DNA of 64,000 nucleotides, taken from positions 14,171,764 to 14,235,763 of the forward strand of contig OZ024786.1 of assembly GCA_964017065.1 (NCBI GenBank), given 5' to 3'. Under the pieces are notes generated by a model, which was given only the letters and a program-made list of their open reading frames with translations, was not told where the DNA came from and ran no database searches. The translations under genes were made by a program, and so were the position numbers. Numbering within the stretch: position 1 is the first letter of the stretch; every line of letters begins with the position of its first letter. Positions 32,061 to 43,502 of this stretch are shown piece by piece. The DNA comes from Haliclona indistincta. Its lineage: Eukaryota; Porifera; Demospongiae; Haplosclerida; Chalinidae.

Positions 32061-33178
32061 ATAATAACAAGTAATAAAACATTTTAACAAAAATGCAAGA
32101 GATTTAGGGTTGGTACATGTATCGAAAAAGTATGGAAACAAGATGTGAACTTAGCTAAGTAAACAAGATTTAAAATAAAAAGGACTGTAACAATAGCAGC
32201 GTAATGCTACCTCCCTATTAAATTAACTACAACTATAGAAAGCAGTTACAGCAAGAGCACACCAGCACAAGTTCGTTCATTAACACACTATTTACATCCT
32301 ACAGCAAGTCAACACCAGCACATGTTCACAAGTTGTAGAAAACTGTAACAATTGGATGCAGTACAAGTCAGCTACAGCCAGGCATCTTGCATGCAACCTA
32401 GCAACAATGTTGCCTGCAAATATAGCACAGTGTGTCAAAAGCTAATTCAAGGCAAGCTATAGTAGCAGATAATATAAATCAGGCATTTCATTGCCGTTCT
32501 ACGATAGAGGAAAATACTTTTCAATCGTTTGTTATTACGCCAATTGACCATATATTTTTTACGATTGCGATTATACAGTAAACAGAAAAGTATTGATGAA
32601 ATTGTTCTGAACGTGGCTAGCTACTGTGATTGAGTGCTTGAGGTTTGAGCCGTGCAGGGAGCACAATCTTCGCCAAGCATTGCCGATCGATTGATCGGGA
32701 CAATTGTCACTTGCTTCCTGAGAGCTATAAACACTGTGCTGACAGTCATCGCTCAGTTTCTATCTCATGAAATGAGCAAGTGCAGATACGCACTTGCATC
32801 TTGTGAACCATTCTCCGCCCAATCATAGTAACCGCCATTAACCACTTCTGAGCAATTCTTTAAAATCACCACATTAAAACAGCAACTATACGAAATGTTT
32901 ATACAGTCCTCACTGTGGATTAATTATTCACGGCGCGGTTAATTAAAGGTGGTCTAAGTAAACTCATAGATGTTCTACTTGACTTAGAACACTTCTAGAT
33001 GACCAATGAAATTCCAGTATTACATTGAAGTATGGTCTGATGATATACAGTGACGAGTCGCTTCCTAACAACTGCACTAACAATAACTACACGAGATAAC
33101 AAGTTATTAACAATTTCCTCTTTCCACATTGACATCACAGTATCAACATCATAATATCACTGTTCGATAGAGAGAGCT
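32061..33178. other. Spacer: satellite relic and class D upstream sequence
   Basis: 32248-32331 carries two degenerate 49-bp satellite units and the same ACAAGTTGTAG edge that ends the large array at 29477. 32340-32900 has no gene. 33080-33178 (CACGAGAT, AACAATTTCCTCTTTCCACA, ATCATAATATCACTGTT, GATAGAGAGAGCT) is the class D leader also seen before 33537, 37619 and, in part, 62803. Confidence 0.6.
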
Positions 33179-33325
33179 ATGGCTACTAAACTAGTCTGTC
33201 TACTGATCAGCTCTTACCTGCCGTTGGCTGGTGACTATCATGTAGTGAGTGGGTTCACTCCAGTCACCTACTCTTCTCAGAGCTCTTCTCAGTTTTATTT
33301 GCATTTAATTTCCATAATTATTTAG
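33179..33325 (+). pseudogene. 5' stub of array gene, 48 codons
   Basis: Signal peptide with one change (LPLAG for LLLAG), then FTPVTYSSQSS, after which homology ends at ~33289 (GAGCTCT) and 15 foreign codons lead to TAG at 33323-33325. Class D leader intact. The breakpoint is within a few bases of that of the 30238 stub. Confidence 0.9.
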
Positions 33326-33536
33326 TCTGACATAATTATTTGCTGTCAAAGCAATTTTAGTAAAATTCTATAACAAATAGTTTGCATTCCGTCAAACATA
33401 GTGTGTATTCTGTCACAAGGATGCAAACAGAATGTTGAATGATAATCAACATGTCACTACACGAGATTGACAGTTACCTCATTCCACTTTACAACACTGT
33501 ATCCTACTTCGAAACATCACTGTTGGAAAGAGAGCT
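33326..33536 (+). promoter_or_regulatory. Class D leader of copy 8
   Basis: Short spacer between the 33179 stub and a full gene. TCACTACACGAGATTGACAG, CCTCATTCCAC and CATCACTGTTGGAAAGAGAGCT precede the ATG and parallel the leader of 33179, so the stub and the full gene were tandem neighbours with the same promoter type. Confidence 0.45.
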
Positions 33537-34526
33537 ATGGCTACTAAACTAGTCTGTCTACTGATCAGCTCTTACCTGCTGTTGGCTGGTGACTATCATG
33601 TAGTGAGTGGGTTCACTCCAGTCACCTACTCTTCTCAGAGCTCTACTGCAGAATGTGGTCACAGTGACCCTCTACAAGATGACCAGTTGATGGCAGTAAT
33701 CAATCAGGTCCGTCAACGGCTAGGTCCTCCAGGATGCAACCCTCCTCGAAACAGATCTTGTCAAGACATTCTCCACTGCTTCCCATCAGCTCCCTCGGGC
33801 TACCACGAGATACGTGTTCCCAATGGCTCACTAGTACAGGTCTACTGTGACATGGAGGGGACCAACTGTGGAGGACAAGGAGGCTGGATGAGAGTGGCCC
33901 ATGTTAATATGTCACAGGATGGTGCCAGTTGCCCTCAAGGACTGACACAGAAGACCATGTCAGGACTGACTCTCTGTGGACAGAGTGCTACTGGTTGTGA
34001 AGGAACGTTGTTCTCTGCACTAGGTCTCAGCTACTCACGAGTATGTGGCCAGCTAAGAGGATACCAGTCTGGTCGAACTGATGCATTTCACTTTTACAAC
34101 AACAATAATAATCTTCAGGTTAATCAAGACTATGTTGATGGAGCATCCATCACATATGGTACTACAGAATCTAAACACATCTGGACATATGCTACAGGAC
34201 AGTCTCTTGATAATGCTTGCAGTATTTGTATGTGTCCCTGCAATACTGGCAGTACTGCTCAAGTTCCTCCCTATGTTGGCAGTGACTACTACTGTGAGAC
34301 CGGTAGGAATGCTGCTAAAGGGTCTACTGAATTCTTTCCCAATGATCCTCTGTGGGATGGGCAGCAGTGTGTTGGTGTGGAGGCTCCCTGCTGTACTCAC
34401 CCCAACATGCCATGGTTCATCAAGACACTCGGTGAGACCACCACTGAGAATATTCAGCTGAGGCTGTGCATAAACAGTGAAGAAGAAGAAACTCTACTGC
34501 AGTTGATATCATTGTATGTATATTAG
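33537..34526 (+). CDS. Secreted fibrinogen-like/variable-loop protein, copy 8
   Basis: 329 aa, class D leader, MAVINQVRQRLGPPGC linker and CQDILHC as in copy 6. Loops: SGRTDAFHFYNNNNNLQVNQ, QSLDNACSICMCPC, RNAAKGSTEFFPNDP; the last is identical to copy 4. Tail INSEEEETLLQLISLYVY is the most acidic of all and TTTENIQ replaces TTTEDIQ. 3' flank TAGTGACAAAGACCATAAC as in copies 6 and 11. The mixture of copy 6-like front, copy 4-like loops and a different tail is one of the clearest mosaics. Confidence 0.93.
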   Translation: MATKLVCLLISSYLLLAGDYHVVSGFTPVTYSSQSSTAECGHSDPLQDDQLMAVINQVRQRLGPPGCNPPRNRSCQDILHCFPSAPSGYHEIRVPNGSLVQVYCDMEGTNCGGQGGWMRVAHVNMSQDGASCPQGLTQKTMSGLTLCGQSATGCEGTLFSALGLSYSRVCGQLRGYQSGRTDAFHFYNNNNNLQVNQDYVDGASITYGTTESKHIWTYATGQSLDNACSICMCPCNTGSTAQVPPYVGSDYYCETGRNAAKGSTEFFPNDPLWDGQQCVGVEAPCCTHPNMPWFIKTLGETTTENIQLRLCINSEEEETLLQLISLYVY

Positions 34527-35721
34527 TGACAAAGACCATAACATTAATTATCAATAAGTGCTATACATGTACGTAAACTATGATATGAATAATTCTCTTT
34601 GATGTAATGAGGTATCCAAATTCACGTATTTACCTGTGCGTTGGCGGGTGTAAAAAATGGCGCCATCGCACACTAGGCAGCAAACTAAGCGCCGTTCATC
34701 ACGCTATTTGTATGTGTTGTGCCATTTCTGGTAGCTTGCTGGTACAAGAGTGCTGTTTTCTCTCCAGGAAAGTAAAAATCATAGTTTATACTGGTTATAA
34801 ACCTCGGTTTTCGGTGCGTGTGAATTTGGATTCCTTCCGCTTCGCTCTTGGTATCCAAATTCCCATATATACCTCTACCTCGGTGAATAATCACCAAATT
34901 GTGTCAGTGTCTATGTAAGATAAATCGTGTTATCAAGATCTATCAATTGTCTACACAATGACATGAAATATAATTTCTTACGGTACAGTTAACAACTCTC
35001 CTGCCATCTGTGCTTGTGTGCGATATTACACCGAGCTGTGCAGCACCGCTGTAAAATCAATTAGAATCATCGCTCGGCGAAATCCATGCAACGGATTCTG
35101 CACACATGGCAGGAGAACTTGCTGGAGTAGTTTTAGCTTCGTACGCTTCACACAACTTAAGAAAATCTCCCCAAGTCGCCACCAGGCGGGCTCGTCTTTC
35201 CGCTATGGCTAACGCTGCGCAGCTGAAACTTGACATGATTGAAGTCTATTGATAGACAAGCAAACTGCACCCTGCTAGTCTGTCTGTACAAATACCCATG
35301 GCTAGAAAATAGAGCGACATGCTAAATTCATGATTCTGGTAATCCACCACTTTAATATTATTCAATATCTGTGGTAATGCTATCTTCGCCAGGTTGGTTG
35401 TGTAAACACGTGATGTAGGAAATGTCAAATGCTGTCCTAGGGGGTATATTGACAGTTGCATACTCTTAGGTAATGAACTCTTGCATACGTATGTGAGTTG
35501 GCTGAACCCGGGTTCAATGCGGATTTGGCAAAACCGGATCTCTGCAGATCGAGTGCGGAAACGATTTATCCGAGTTCGAACCCGAGTAGAACCTGGCTTT
35601 GCACGCCAGCACGAGCACATCGCATATAGACCACAAACACAAGTTGAGTTCAAATGGAGCATTATCATTGCATGAATACAGCAACATTTGTAAGAAAAAA
35701 GAGGTTTGACTTGACAATAAT
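34527..35721. repeat. Spacer with several dispersed repeats
   Basis: 34607-34800 is the reverse complement of the element at 49660-49850 and 61420-61595. A small hairpin (GAATTTGGATTCC with GGTATCCAAATTC around CGCTTCGCTC) lies at 34820-34865. 35035-35360 is the second copy of the 2130 repeat. 35425-35495 is inverted relative to 51745-51815. 35500-35690 is another copy of the GATCTCTGCA repeat. No gene. Confidence 0.65.
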
Positions 35722-35893
35722 ATTATGTTATTGCATCTGATGTAACCAGCCAAAAATACCATGAAGGGAATAGGAAAAAACAATACAACATAGTTGATCA
35801 GGATACATGTGTTGATGTTTCCATCATGTACATTCTTTGTTTGCTGCCTTAGTTACATTGTTCAACATATCCTTGATCAGTGGAAAGAGAGCT

Positions 35894-36175
35894 ATGGCTA
35901 CTAAACTAGTCTGTCTACTGATCAGCTCTTACCTGCTGTTGGCTGGTGACTATCATGTAGTGAGTGGGTTCACTCCAGTCACCTACTCTTCTCAGAGCTC
36001 TACTGCAGAATGTGGTCACAGTGACCCTCTACAAGATGACCAGTTGATGGCAGTAATCAATCAGGTCTGTCAACGGCTAGGTCCTCCAGGATGCAACCCT
36101 CCTCGAAACAGATCGAAACCGGATCTCTGCAAATTGAGTGTGGACATGGTCTATCCGAGTTCAAACCCGAGTTGA
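35894..36175 (+). pseudogene. Truncated array gene with foreign tail, 93 codons
   Basis: Intact from ATG through signal peptide, linker (MAVINQVCQRLGPPGC) to PPRNRS at ~36115, then SKPDLCKLSVDMVYPSSNPS from the dispersed repeat and a stop. It lacks the fibrinogen-like and Cys-rich parts. Leader class B. Unlike its sister at 31655 the frame is unbroken, so a 93-aa secreted product is possible; coding status uncertain. Confidence 0.8.
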
Positions 36176-37197
36176 ACCTGGCTTTGCACACCAGTGCGAA
36201 CACATCTCATATAGACCACAAACACAAGTTGAGTTCAAATGGAGCATTATAATAATTGTAATACAGCAATACTTGGAAGAAAAAAGAGGCTTGACTTGAT
36301 AATAACAAGTAATAAAACATTTTAACAAAAATGCAAGAGATTTAGGGTTGGTACATGTATCGAAAAAGTATGGAAACAAGATGTGAACTTAGCTAAGTAA
36401 ACAAGATTTAAAATAAAAAGGACTGTAACAATAGCAGCGTAATGCTACCTCCCTATTAAATTAACTACAGCTATAGAAAGCAGTTACAGCAAGAGCACAC
36501 CAGCACAAGTTCGTTCATTAACACACTATTTACATCCTACAGCAAGTCAACACCAGCACATGTTCACAAGTTGTAGAAAACTGTAACAATTGGATGCAGT
36601 GCAAGTCAGCTACAGCCAGGCATCTTGCGTGCAACCTAGCAACAATGTTGCCTGCAAATATCGCACAGTGTGTCAAAAGCTAAATCAAGGCAAGCTATAG
36701 TAGCAGACAATATATATCAGACATTTCATTGCCGTTCTATGATAGAGGAAAATACTTTTCAATCGTTTGTTATTACGCCAATTGACCATATATTTTTTAC
36801 AATTGCGATTATACAGTAAACAGAAAAGTATTGATGAAATTGTTCTGAACGTGGCTAGCTACTGTGATTGAGTGCCTGAGGTTTGAGCCGTGCGGGGAGC
36901 ACAATCTTCGCCAAGCATTGCCGATCGATTGATCGGGAAAAATTGTCACTTGCGTCCTGAGAGCTATAAACACTGTGCTGACAGTCATCACTCAGTTTCC
37001 ATGTCATGAAATGAGCAAGTGCAGATACGCACTTGCATCCTGTGAACCATTCTCCGCCCAATCATAGTAACCGCCATTAACCATTTCTGAGCAATTGTTT
37101 AAAATCACCAAATTAAAACAGCAACTATACGAAATGTTTATACAGTCCTCTACTGTGGGTTAATTATTCACGGCGCGGTTAATTAAAGGTGGTCTTA
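36176..37197. other. Spacer within segmental duplication
   Basis: 36176-36300 continues the dispersed repeat. 36488-36571 holds the satellite relic. 36580-37190 has no recognisable gene; minus-strand frames near 36809-37061 match equivalent frames of copy 1 only because of duplication. Confidence 0.55.
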
Positions 37198-37378
37198 TAG
37201 TGCGTTTACACTAGCAACTTCAGAACTGGGCCAGACTGGTCTAGTTTTATTTTTAAAAGTTGATAGTAGTACAACAACTGGCACTTCCAAAGTACTAGCT
37301 ACTCTATTAATATCAAACTTTGAAAATAAAATTAAACTAGTCTGGCTCGGTTCTAAAGTTGCTAGTGTAAACGCACTA
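37198..37378. mobile_element. 181-bp MITE, TA target, empty site known
   Basis: Terminal inverted repeats start TAGTGCGTTTACACTAGCAA on both strands and extend ~70 bases with mismatches (GGCCAGACTGGTCTAG against AGCCAGACTAGTTTAA). Flanked by TA (37196-37197, 37379-37380). Copy 1 of the segmental duplication reads GGTGGTCTAAGTAAAC without the insert at ~32950, one base short of a perfect pre-integration site. No ORF. Confidence 0.92.
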
Positions 37379-37618
37379 TAAGTAAACTCATAGATGTTCT
37401 ACTTAACTTAGAACACTTCTAGATGACCAATGAAATTCCAGTATTACATTGAAGTATGGTCTATTACGATGATAGAAAGTGACGAGTTGTTTCCTAACAA
37501 CTGCAGTAACAATAGCTACACGAGATTACAAGTGATTAACAATTTCCTCTTTCCACATTGAAATAATAATTAGATCACAGTATCAACATCATAATATCAC
37601 TGTTCGATAGAAAGAGCT

Positions 37619-37957
37619 ATGGCTACTAAACTAGTCTGTCTACTGATCAGCTCTTACCTGCTGTTGGCTGGTGACTATCATGTAGTGAGTGGGTTCACTC
37701 CAGTCACCTACTCTTCTCAGAGCTCTACTGCAGAATGTGGTCACAGTGACCCTCTACAAGATGACCAGTTGATGGCAGTGATCAGTCAGGTCCGTCAACG
37801 GCTAGGTCCTCCAGGATGCAACCCTTCTCGAAACAGATCGTGTCAGGAGATTCTCCACTGCTTTCCATCAGCTCCCTCAGACTACCACGAGATACGTGTT
37901 CCCAATGGCTCACTAGTACAGCTCTACTGTGACCTTTGTTTTACAAAAAATATCTGA
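37619..37957 (+). pseudogene. Truncated array gene, 112 codons
   Basis: Complete signal peptide, MAVISQVRQRLGPPGC linker, CQEILHCFPSAPSDYHEI and NGSLVQLYCD, then homology ends at 37933 (GTGAC) and LCFTKNI plus a stop follows. Notable changes: PSRNRS, SGY to SDY. It retains the first half of the fibrinogen-like module but not the GGW core. Class D leader. Could encode a short secreted protein. Confidence 0.85.
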
Positions 37958-38365
37958 GTCGGTTTATTGTTGACAAAAAAATTTTTATGGTGCAAAAAAA
38001 TACAATTAACAGGGTATTAGTTGCTGCAATGTGATTCTTAAAAACAAGGTCCAATGAGGGAGGAGCCTTGAAAGCACTTCCATTGTGATAGCGAGTACAA
38101 CTATAGCAATGTCTAGTATCAAGCAAACAAACGTTGCTAATAATCATAATGAACTGGTATGAGCTTATGCTTATCCATGCCAACAACATGTTTCTGGAGA
38201 GTAAATATTGTTCACAGTCAGTATTTTCATACTTTGTAAATATTTACCAGATCATTAGTCTTGCTGGAAAACAAGCTATGTGAAAATTCAAGATGGAATA
38301 GTGTTTGCAAAAGTAAAAGTCCTAAGTATCACTACATCAGCGGCTTGACTCGAAGAGAAGCGCAT
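37958..38365. repeat. Spacer and left part of foldback copy 3
   Basis: 37958-38285 shows no gene. 38290-38365 (TTTGCAAAAGTAAAAGTCC, AAGTATCACTACATCAGCGG) is the left arm of a foldback element whose right half resumes at 44201; compare 29638-29700. Confidence 0.65.
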
Positions 38366-38368
38366 AAT

Positions 38369-38502
38369 GAGCATTCATGACGCAAGGCATTAATGCAGTT
38401 AATAAACGAGTGGACACTCCCCCCAGCGTGCTTGCAGTGCGTGTGCGCATCACTTGTAGATCACTCATCCCTGCCACGCTACCTGGTCAGTGTTTGCTTC
38501 TC
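38369..38502 (+). repeat. Direct repeat A1
   Basis: 134 bases from GAGCATTCATGACGCAAGGC to GTCAGTGTTTGCTTCTC, repeated without visible difference at 43369-43502. The frame starting at ATGACGCAAGG is shared by both copies only because of the repeat. Confidence 0.95.
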
Positions 38503-41500
38503 TCTTATCCCCTACTGGCCTTGCTACCTTACAAGAACATCAAGCTTTGGTCCCCGCGCGTGGTTAGAGGCAGCATCGTGTTCACGGGTTGTATTTGCAA
38601 TGCCAATGGTTTATGGCGTTGGCAGGTTGCTGGCTTGTGTCCGTGGGTGCTACCGTTCGGCGCTAGACAGGTATAGGCCATCCACGAGGTGAGTGCCACG
38701 TTGTGGTTCCTTGACTGTTGGCATCGTGCCTACCCACCCATCAAAGCAATATCTGTTTAAGTAAGCTGCATGCGTGTCATGATGGTAGTTATGTGGTTGT
38801 TGAGTTCAGAAATAGCGCGCACACTGTTCGTTCGCCTCAGGAGTTTTGTGGCCTGGTTCGTTCCCATGTTGGTTGATGTTTTATTATTATTTTGTAGCCG
38901 GTTTTTACATGACACTTACAAAGATTGTCCGTATACACAATAATTACCCGTGCGCAGTGTGCACCGGGGTTGTGCGTTTGTGTCCGTCGGTGTGTATGTA
39001 TATATGTGTGTGTGTGTCGTCAGGGGGGCACGCTCGTTTGCGTCTCACCACTCGGGGTTCTCCGCGGGGGCACTCTCTGCAGCTTCTTCGCTGGGTTTGT
39101 GGTCCTGTGGGGGCGTTCTCTGTGCTGGCGGGCCTTGTTCGGACGGCTGGTCCATGGCTGTCTGGGGCTGCGTGTTCTTGTGGGGGCACTTTGCAGTGTT
39201 GTGGGTGTGTTGCCCGGCCTCCTGTCAGTGTCGGTGTCCTCGCTCAGTCTTACATGTACCGTGCGTCAGAGCCATTAAGTAACTTGCGTGTTGCAGTAAT
39301 GCAGGAGTAGTCGTGTTTAGCCCCTAGCTCAGCGCACGGGTGTGTGTTCATTAGAACTCTAGTTACTCAGGTAGCCGTTCTTCTGCCTAGTAGTTGCTCG
39401 AAAGGTATCCTATAGCACTGGCAGAGCTGTTATCGTGCAACTCTGCTTAGTTAGCTGTGGAGAAGTGATGGTACCCCGATAGCTACCAGCTAGAGTGGGC
39501 TATAATTATTTACGTTGCAACGTGTCTTATTATTGTTGTTTTTTTTAGTTTTTTTGTTATTGGTGTGTTGGTGTCCAGCAATTAGGTTCTGGCCATAGTT
39601 TAGGCTCGTAGAGAGTGGCCCAAGTGTACACAATTGCATGAATTCATTAAATGGCTAAGTAGCAAGAAGTTACATCTTTCGCGTCATAGTTTAGTTTCAT
39701 GGCAATCTACGGGTGCGCGGATCTATTGCTAATTCCTCACCCGCATGTTTCATAAGTCAAGCGTATTCCCCTGGTGGAATAGCCATGTATGCTAGTAAAG
39801 TATTTTTAGAATTCTCATGAGGTTGGATAGTTACATGGGCTTAAATCCTGCGGGTCAAGGTACTAAGGATGTACCAAGAGTACCAAGAAGGTAGCAAGAC
39901 TTGGCTGGTTAAGGTAGTTGCACCCCCAAGCCAGCCCATTCATGTGCCTTGGATGATATCTGTATGTGTGGTTACAGTTCTCTTGGTTATTAAGTGCAGT
40001 TGCTGGCGGGTATATTCAGTATGGTATGTGGTTAGCTATCAGCTATCAGTATGTGGTTAGCTACAGTCAGGCTCCCGACTGTTCGAGTCCATAGCATGCT
40101 TAGTGCTCATCACGTTTGCTTGACTTTGATATGATAGTCAACAGCCTATTGGCGTTGAAGAATACATGCCATGTTTATTGATGCATGCTGCGATTACGAG
40201 TTTAATGTTCAGTGCTTCTTAAAGATATACACCTTTTATAAATCCATGATTTTGTTTAACACTACCATTAAAGGGCTTCGAAAGTTGTTGTGTATAATAG
40301 GCCCCTGGCCGGGGGCACCCTCTCCGTAATGGGTGGTTTTGTTGGTCCCAGTGGTGTCCGCCTTGGATGGGGTTCCACCGTAGTCAGTTCTGGCCATTGC
40401 ATTGTCCTTGGGTGTTAGCGACTATGTTTTAGTTTGTTTAGGAGCACTGTGTCCAGTGCCTCTGCCATTTGGTGGGCTCTCATGCATTGTCAGTGGAATT
40501 GTTGTCCAGGAAGCTCCATGTGAGCGTAGTCTATAGCTTACAGGCCTTGAGGCGTTCACCAGGGTTTGTGACTGTGTCTGTCCGCTACCAATCAGAATGG
40601 CTGAACGGCCGCTGATTCAAGGCACATTGCATGAGCATACTGGGGATTCATGTAGTGGGTTGAGCCATGGGGCAGTGTAGTGTTAGCAAAGTGTATAGTA
40701 CTGGATTCGTCAGCCTTACATCTAGCTCCAGGGTATGGGATATCATAGGTGACGAATTTCAGGTGACAGGGTACAATGTGTCGGGTGCTTAGGTCAACTA
40801 TACGGCCATGACATTGGCGTGGTTGCCACCTATAGCTTGATTGGCACCTATAGCTTGTGTATTTGTTGCTATAGTGACTTACCAATTGAGGCATGTTGTA
40901 AACCCAGCTCTGGCCTGTATGTATTTATATAGGTTGGCTGCCAGGTGATAATCACATGTGCCTATGAATAGCACATCTAACCGACGTTAAACAGGCAAAT
41001 CCAAACATATTGTTACTGTTATGATAGAGTGCAACTCTTCGTTTATTAGGTATGTAGTTGAGCCTTATCTAGGATCGTTACCTGGTTTTGAGTTATTGTT
41101 GACTCGAGATTCAGGGGGTATTCCTGTTTTATTTGAGAAACCGAGAGTTGACAGTCGCACCACCAGAACACCTGTTTGTCACTGTTACACTAGCTTAGAC
41201 AGAGGTAGCTAGGTAGCTGATTGAGACATTGCCTTACTATCCCAAAGAAAGTGCCTTACTATCCTAAAGAAAGTGCCTTACTAAGGAAAGTGCCTTACTA
41301 TTCCGAAAAAAATTATTTTCCTTGGAAAGTACCTAAGTGCTTAGTTAGTCAACCCCTGTATCAATTTGCCAGGATCGCGTTGTGAGACTAAAGTAGAGTT
41401 GACGAATAGTGTGTCCGGTTATGTTGGCTGTGCAGTCAGGTACTTGTGTATGAGCACAAGCGCTTCTCCATTGGACAGTGGCCCAAAACGGCTTTGGGTA

Positions 41501-43004
41501 GAGTCACCCTGCAGGCTCGTGTCACATCCATGGAAGATAAACGATAACTCTTACACTTTGCCACTTAGCACTACTGCCCATGGACGAGTGAATGACGGTG
41601 TAATTGGGGATGTATAGCGCTATGCACTATTGGAGGAATTCTCGTGGACTTATACACTCTCAAGTTGCAGGAGACCTAAGGGCGTGCACTCGGGGGTTCT
41701 GCAAGGTGTTGACCTGTCATCGTGCTGCCGGCTGGCCAGGGACTGACACCTACCTGTGGGGTGCTTTGTATTCCTCACTTGCAGTCGCAGGGGCGGAGTA
41801 TGTGTCCCCCCTAGTGTCATGGTGATCTTAGGGGCGAAGGACACCTGCACTGGTTCAGGGTACACTTGTTGTGTCTCTGCGCTGGCTACTGGTTTGGGAC
41901 ACCTATGGCGTCCTGGAACTTACTAGGTTTCCCGGGCAAGTATTATGCTGTGTGGTAGAGTGGTCGCCATTGTACCGCTGCTAGTAGTTGGCGGCAATGC
42001 TGGATGTGCAAGGCACCTTGTTGCTTGGGTTGGCATGTTTTGTATGTCCCAGCAATTGCTGAGGCATGACCCATGAGGTCTACCAAACCCTCTTCCTCTT
42101 GCATGCTGGGATTTTGTGATGTTATCATACTCGCGGCCCACTGAGCATTAGGTAATATTTTCATTAAAGACGAAGTTTGGGCACCTTTCTGATGGTGAGC
42201 ACGTGATCCCGTCATCTCACCACACGTGTGGCCTACTGGCAGCTTGTCATGCTTTTCCTCCTACCCTATCCCCTTCCTTACACGTAAAATAAAATTATAG
42301 CCTGCAGTGTTGTTTGTACATAGTGGGTGTATGTGGGTCTCCCTCAAGTTTAGCTAGGTACCGTAGTTATTTTCAATCAGGGGGTCACGGTAAGAACTGA
42401 TTGTGTTATGATAGGAAGCTCCTAACTTGTACCTCTGGCAGGATGCCTAGGTCCTTCCCATTGGCGGACATTATACAGATGGGATATTATGACATGCTTA
42501 TTAATGATACCTTCTAAATATGTTGCATTCAGTAGTATGATTGTCGTGTGAACGTTCATTTTTATTGCACACCTTGTCCTGAACTTGCTGGCTGTTAAGT
42601 GTATTTATACGTTTTGTCTGTGACTGTCTGTTGCTATCTGCTTGTTTGTATGTGTGCTGTTGTGTTAGCTTTAGTTGTTTGTCTAATACTTCCACTCTGC
42701 GGGTCATGACAAGCGGTCGAGTTGAAATGACAGATCCCTTGGCACACAAGGTTTGCACTGAACACCAGAATGCTTGCCTGCGATACGTACGCATGCCACC
42801 TTCTGATTTAGCAAAGGCGTAGGAGTCGTCCATCTGTGTTTGTATGTGTTGCTTTTACGATTTCTGCTGTGTTTGCTCCCTAAGAAAAGTTATGATAATG
42901 TGTGTCGTATTACGGGAGATGAAGGTATTAGTTGTCGGACTGTTGAGAGGGTAGAGGATGTTGATATTGTTTGAGTGCATGATCATGTTAGTGGGGTATG
43001 GGCC
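38503..43004. other. Interior of split-repeat element, no gene recognised
   Basis: Longest frames are 154 codons (38846, plus) and 110 codons (42501-42833, minus), both without recognisable motifs. A TG-rich microsatellite-like stretch is at 38990-39025. 41231-41310 has three to four imperfect copies of GTGCCTTACTATCC(T/C)AAAGAAA. 40330-40385 (GTCCCAGTGGTGTCCGCCTTG) resembles 13505-13550. I find no Asp-Asp-Glu, YVDD/YADD or Arg-His-Arg-Tyr frame. Confidence 0.5.
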
Positions 43005-43366
43005 ATGCACTCTGATCACGAGGAGGTTAGCAGGAGTGCTGCCATCCTTTGGTGCGTGCCGATACTCAGCAGGCCGCCTGCATGCTTGTTGCGTAGCAGA
43101 TGCACGGTAGAAACGTTCCCCTGCAAGATGTTGCGGGAGCCATTACGTTCCCCCGTGAGAGCAACGGGTGCTCATTGTATGCAATCCCCCGTCATGGTTC
43201 ACGGGAGCACAGGCGTTCCCCTTCTGTTAAGGAGGTGTTTGGCGTTCCCCTTCTGTTAAGGAGGTGTTTATGTTTTGAGCAAAGGGGGAGTGTCCCAAGC
43301 AGCTTACCAATCACCTTCCTGTCCATGTGATGGTGTGGAAGGCTTCACGTCCGCGAAGTTGATTAA
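43005..43366 (+). repeat. Direct repeat B1
   Basis: 362 bases (ATGCACTCTGATCACGAGG to CCGCGAAGTTGATTAA), matching 43837-44198. Contains an internal tandem pair of GGCGTTCCCCTTCTGTTAAG plus GAGGTGTTT. Confidence 0.95.
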
Positions 43367-43368
43367 AT

Positions 43369-43502
43369 GAGCATTCATGACGCAAGGCATTAATGCAGTT
43401 AATAAACGAGTGGACACTCCCCCCAGCGTGCTTGCAGTGCGTGTGCGCATCACTTGTAGATCACTCATCCCTGCCACGCTACCTGGTCAGTGTTTGCTTC
43501 TC
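43369..43502 (+). repeat. Direct repeat A2
   Basis: Second copy of A, directly after B1 with only AAT (last A of B1 plus AT) at the join. The B1-A2 junction is what a circular intermediate joining the two outer ends would contain. Confidence 0.95.

Larger units (their letters stand above)
31480..33165 (+). repeat. Segmental duplication, copy 1 (~1.7 kb)
   Basis: Aligns continuously with 35722-37605 including a class B leader, a truncated array gene, the repeat starting GATCTCTGCAAATTGAGTG, a two-unit relic of the 49-bp satellite (32248-32331) and class D upstream sequence. It lacks the 181-bp insert present in copy 2 and so provides the empty site. Confidence 0.9.
35722..37605 (+). repeat. 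Segmental duplication, copy 2
   Basis: Second copy of 31480-33165. Differences are scattered substitutions, absence of the extra T in the gene, and the 181-bp MITE at 37198. Orientation is direct; the two copies are ~4.24 kb apart with the stub 33179 and gene 33537 between. Confidence 0.9.

Noticed and set aside
38846..39310. 154-codon ORF as a gene
   Set aside because: Composition-driven (TG-rich stretch, many Cys/Val/Gly), overlapped by ORFs of similar length in other frames, no motif.
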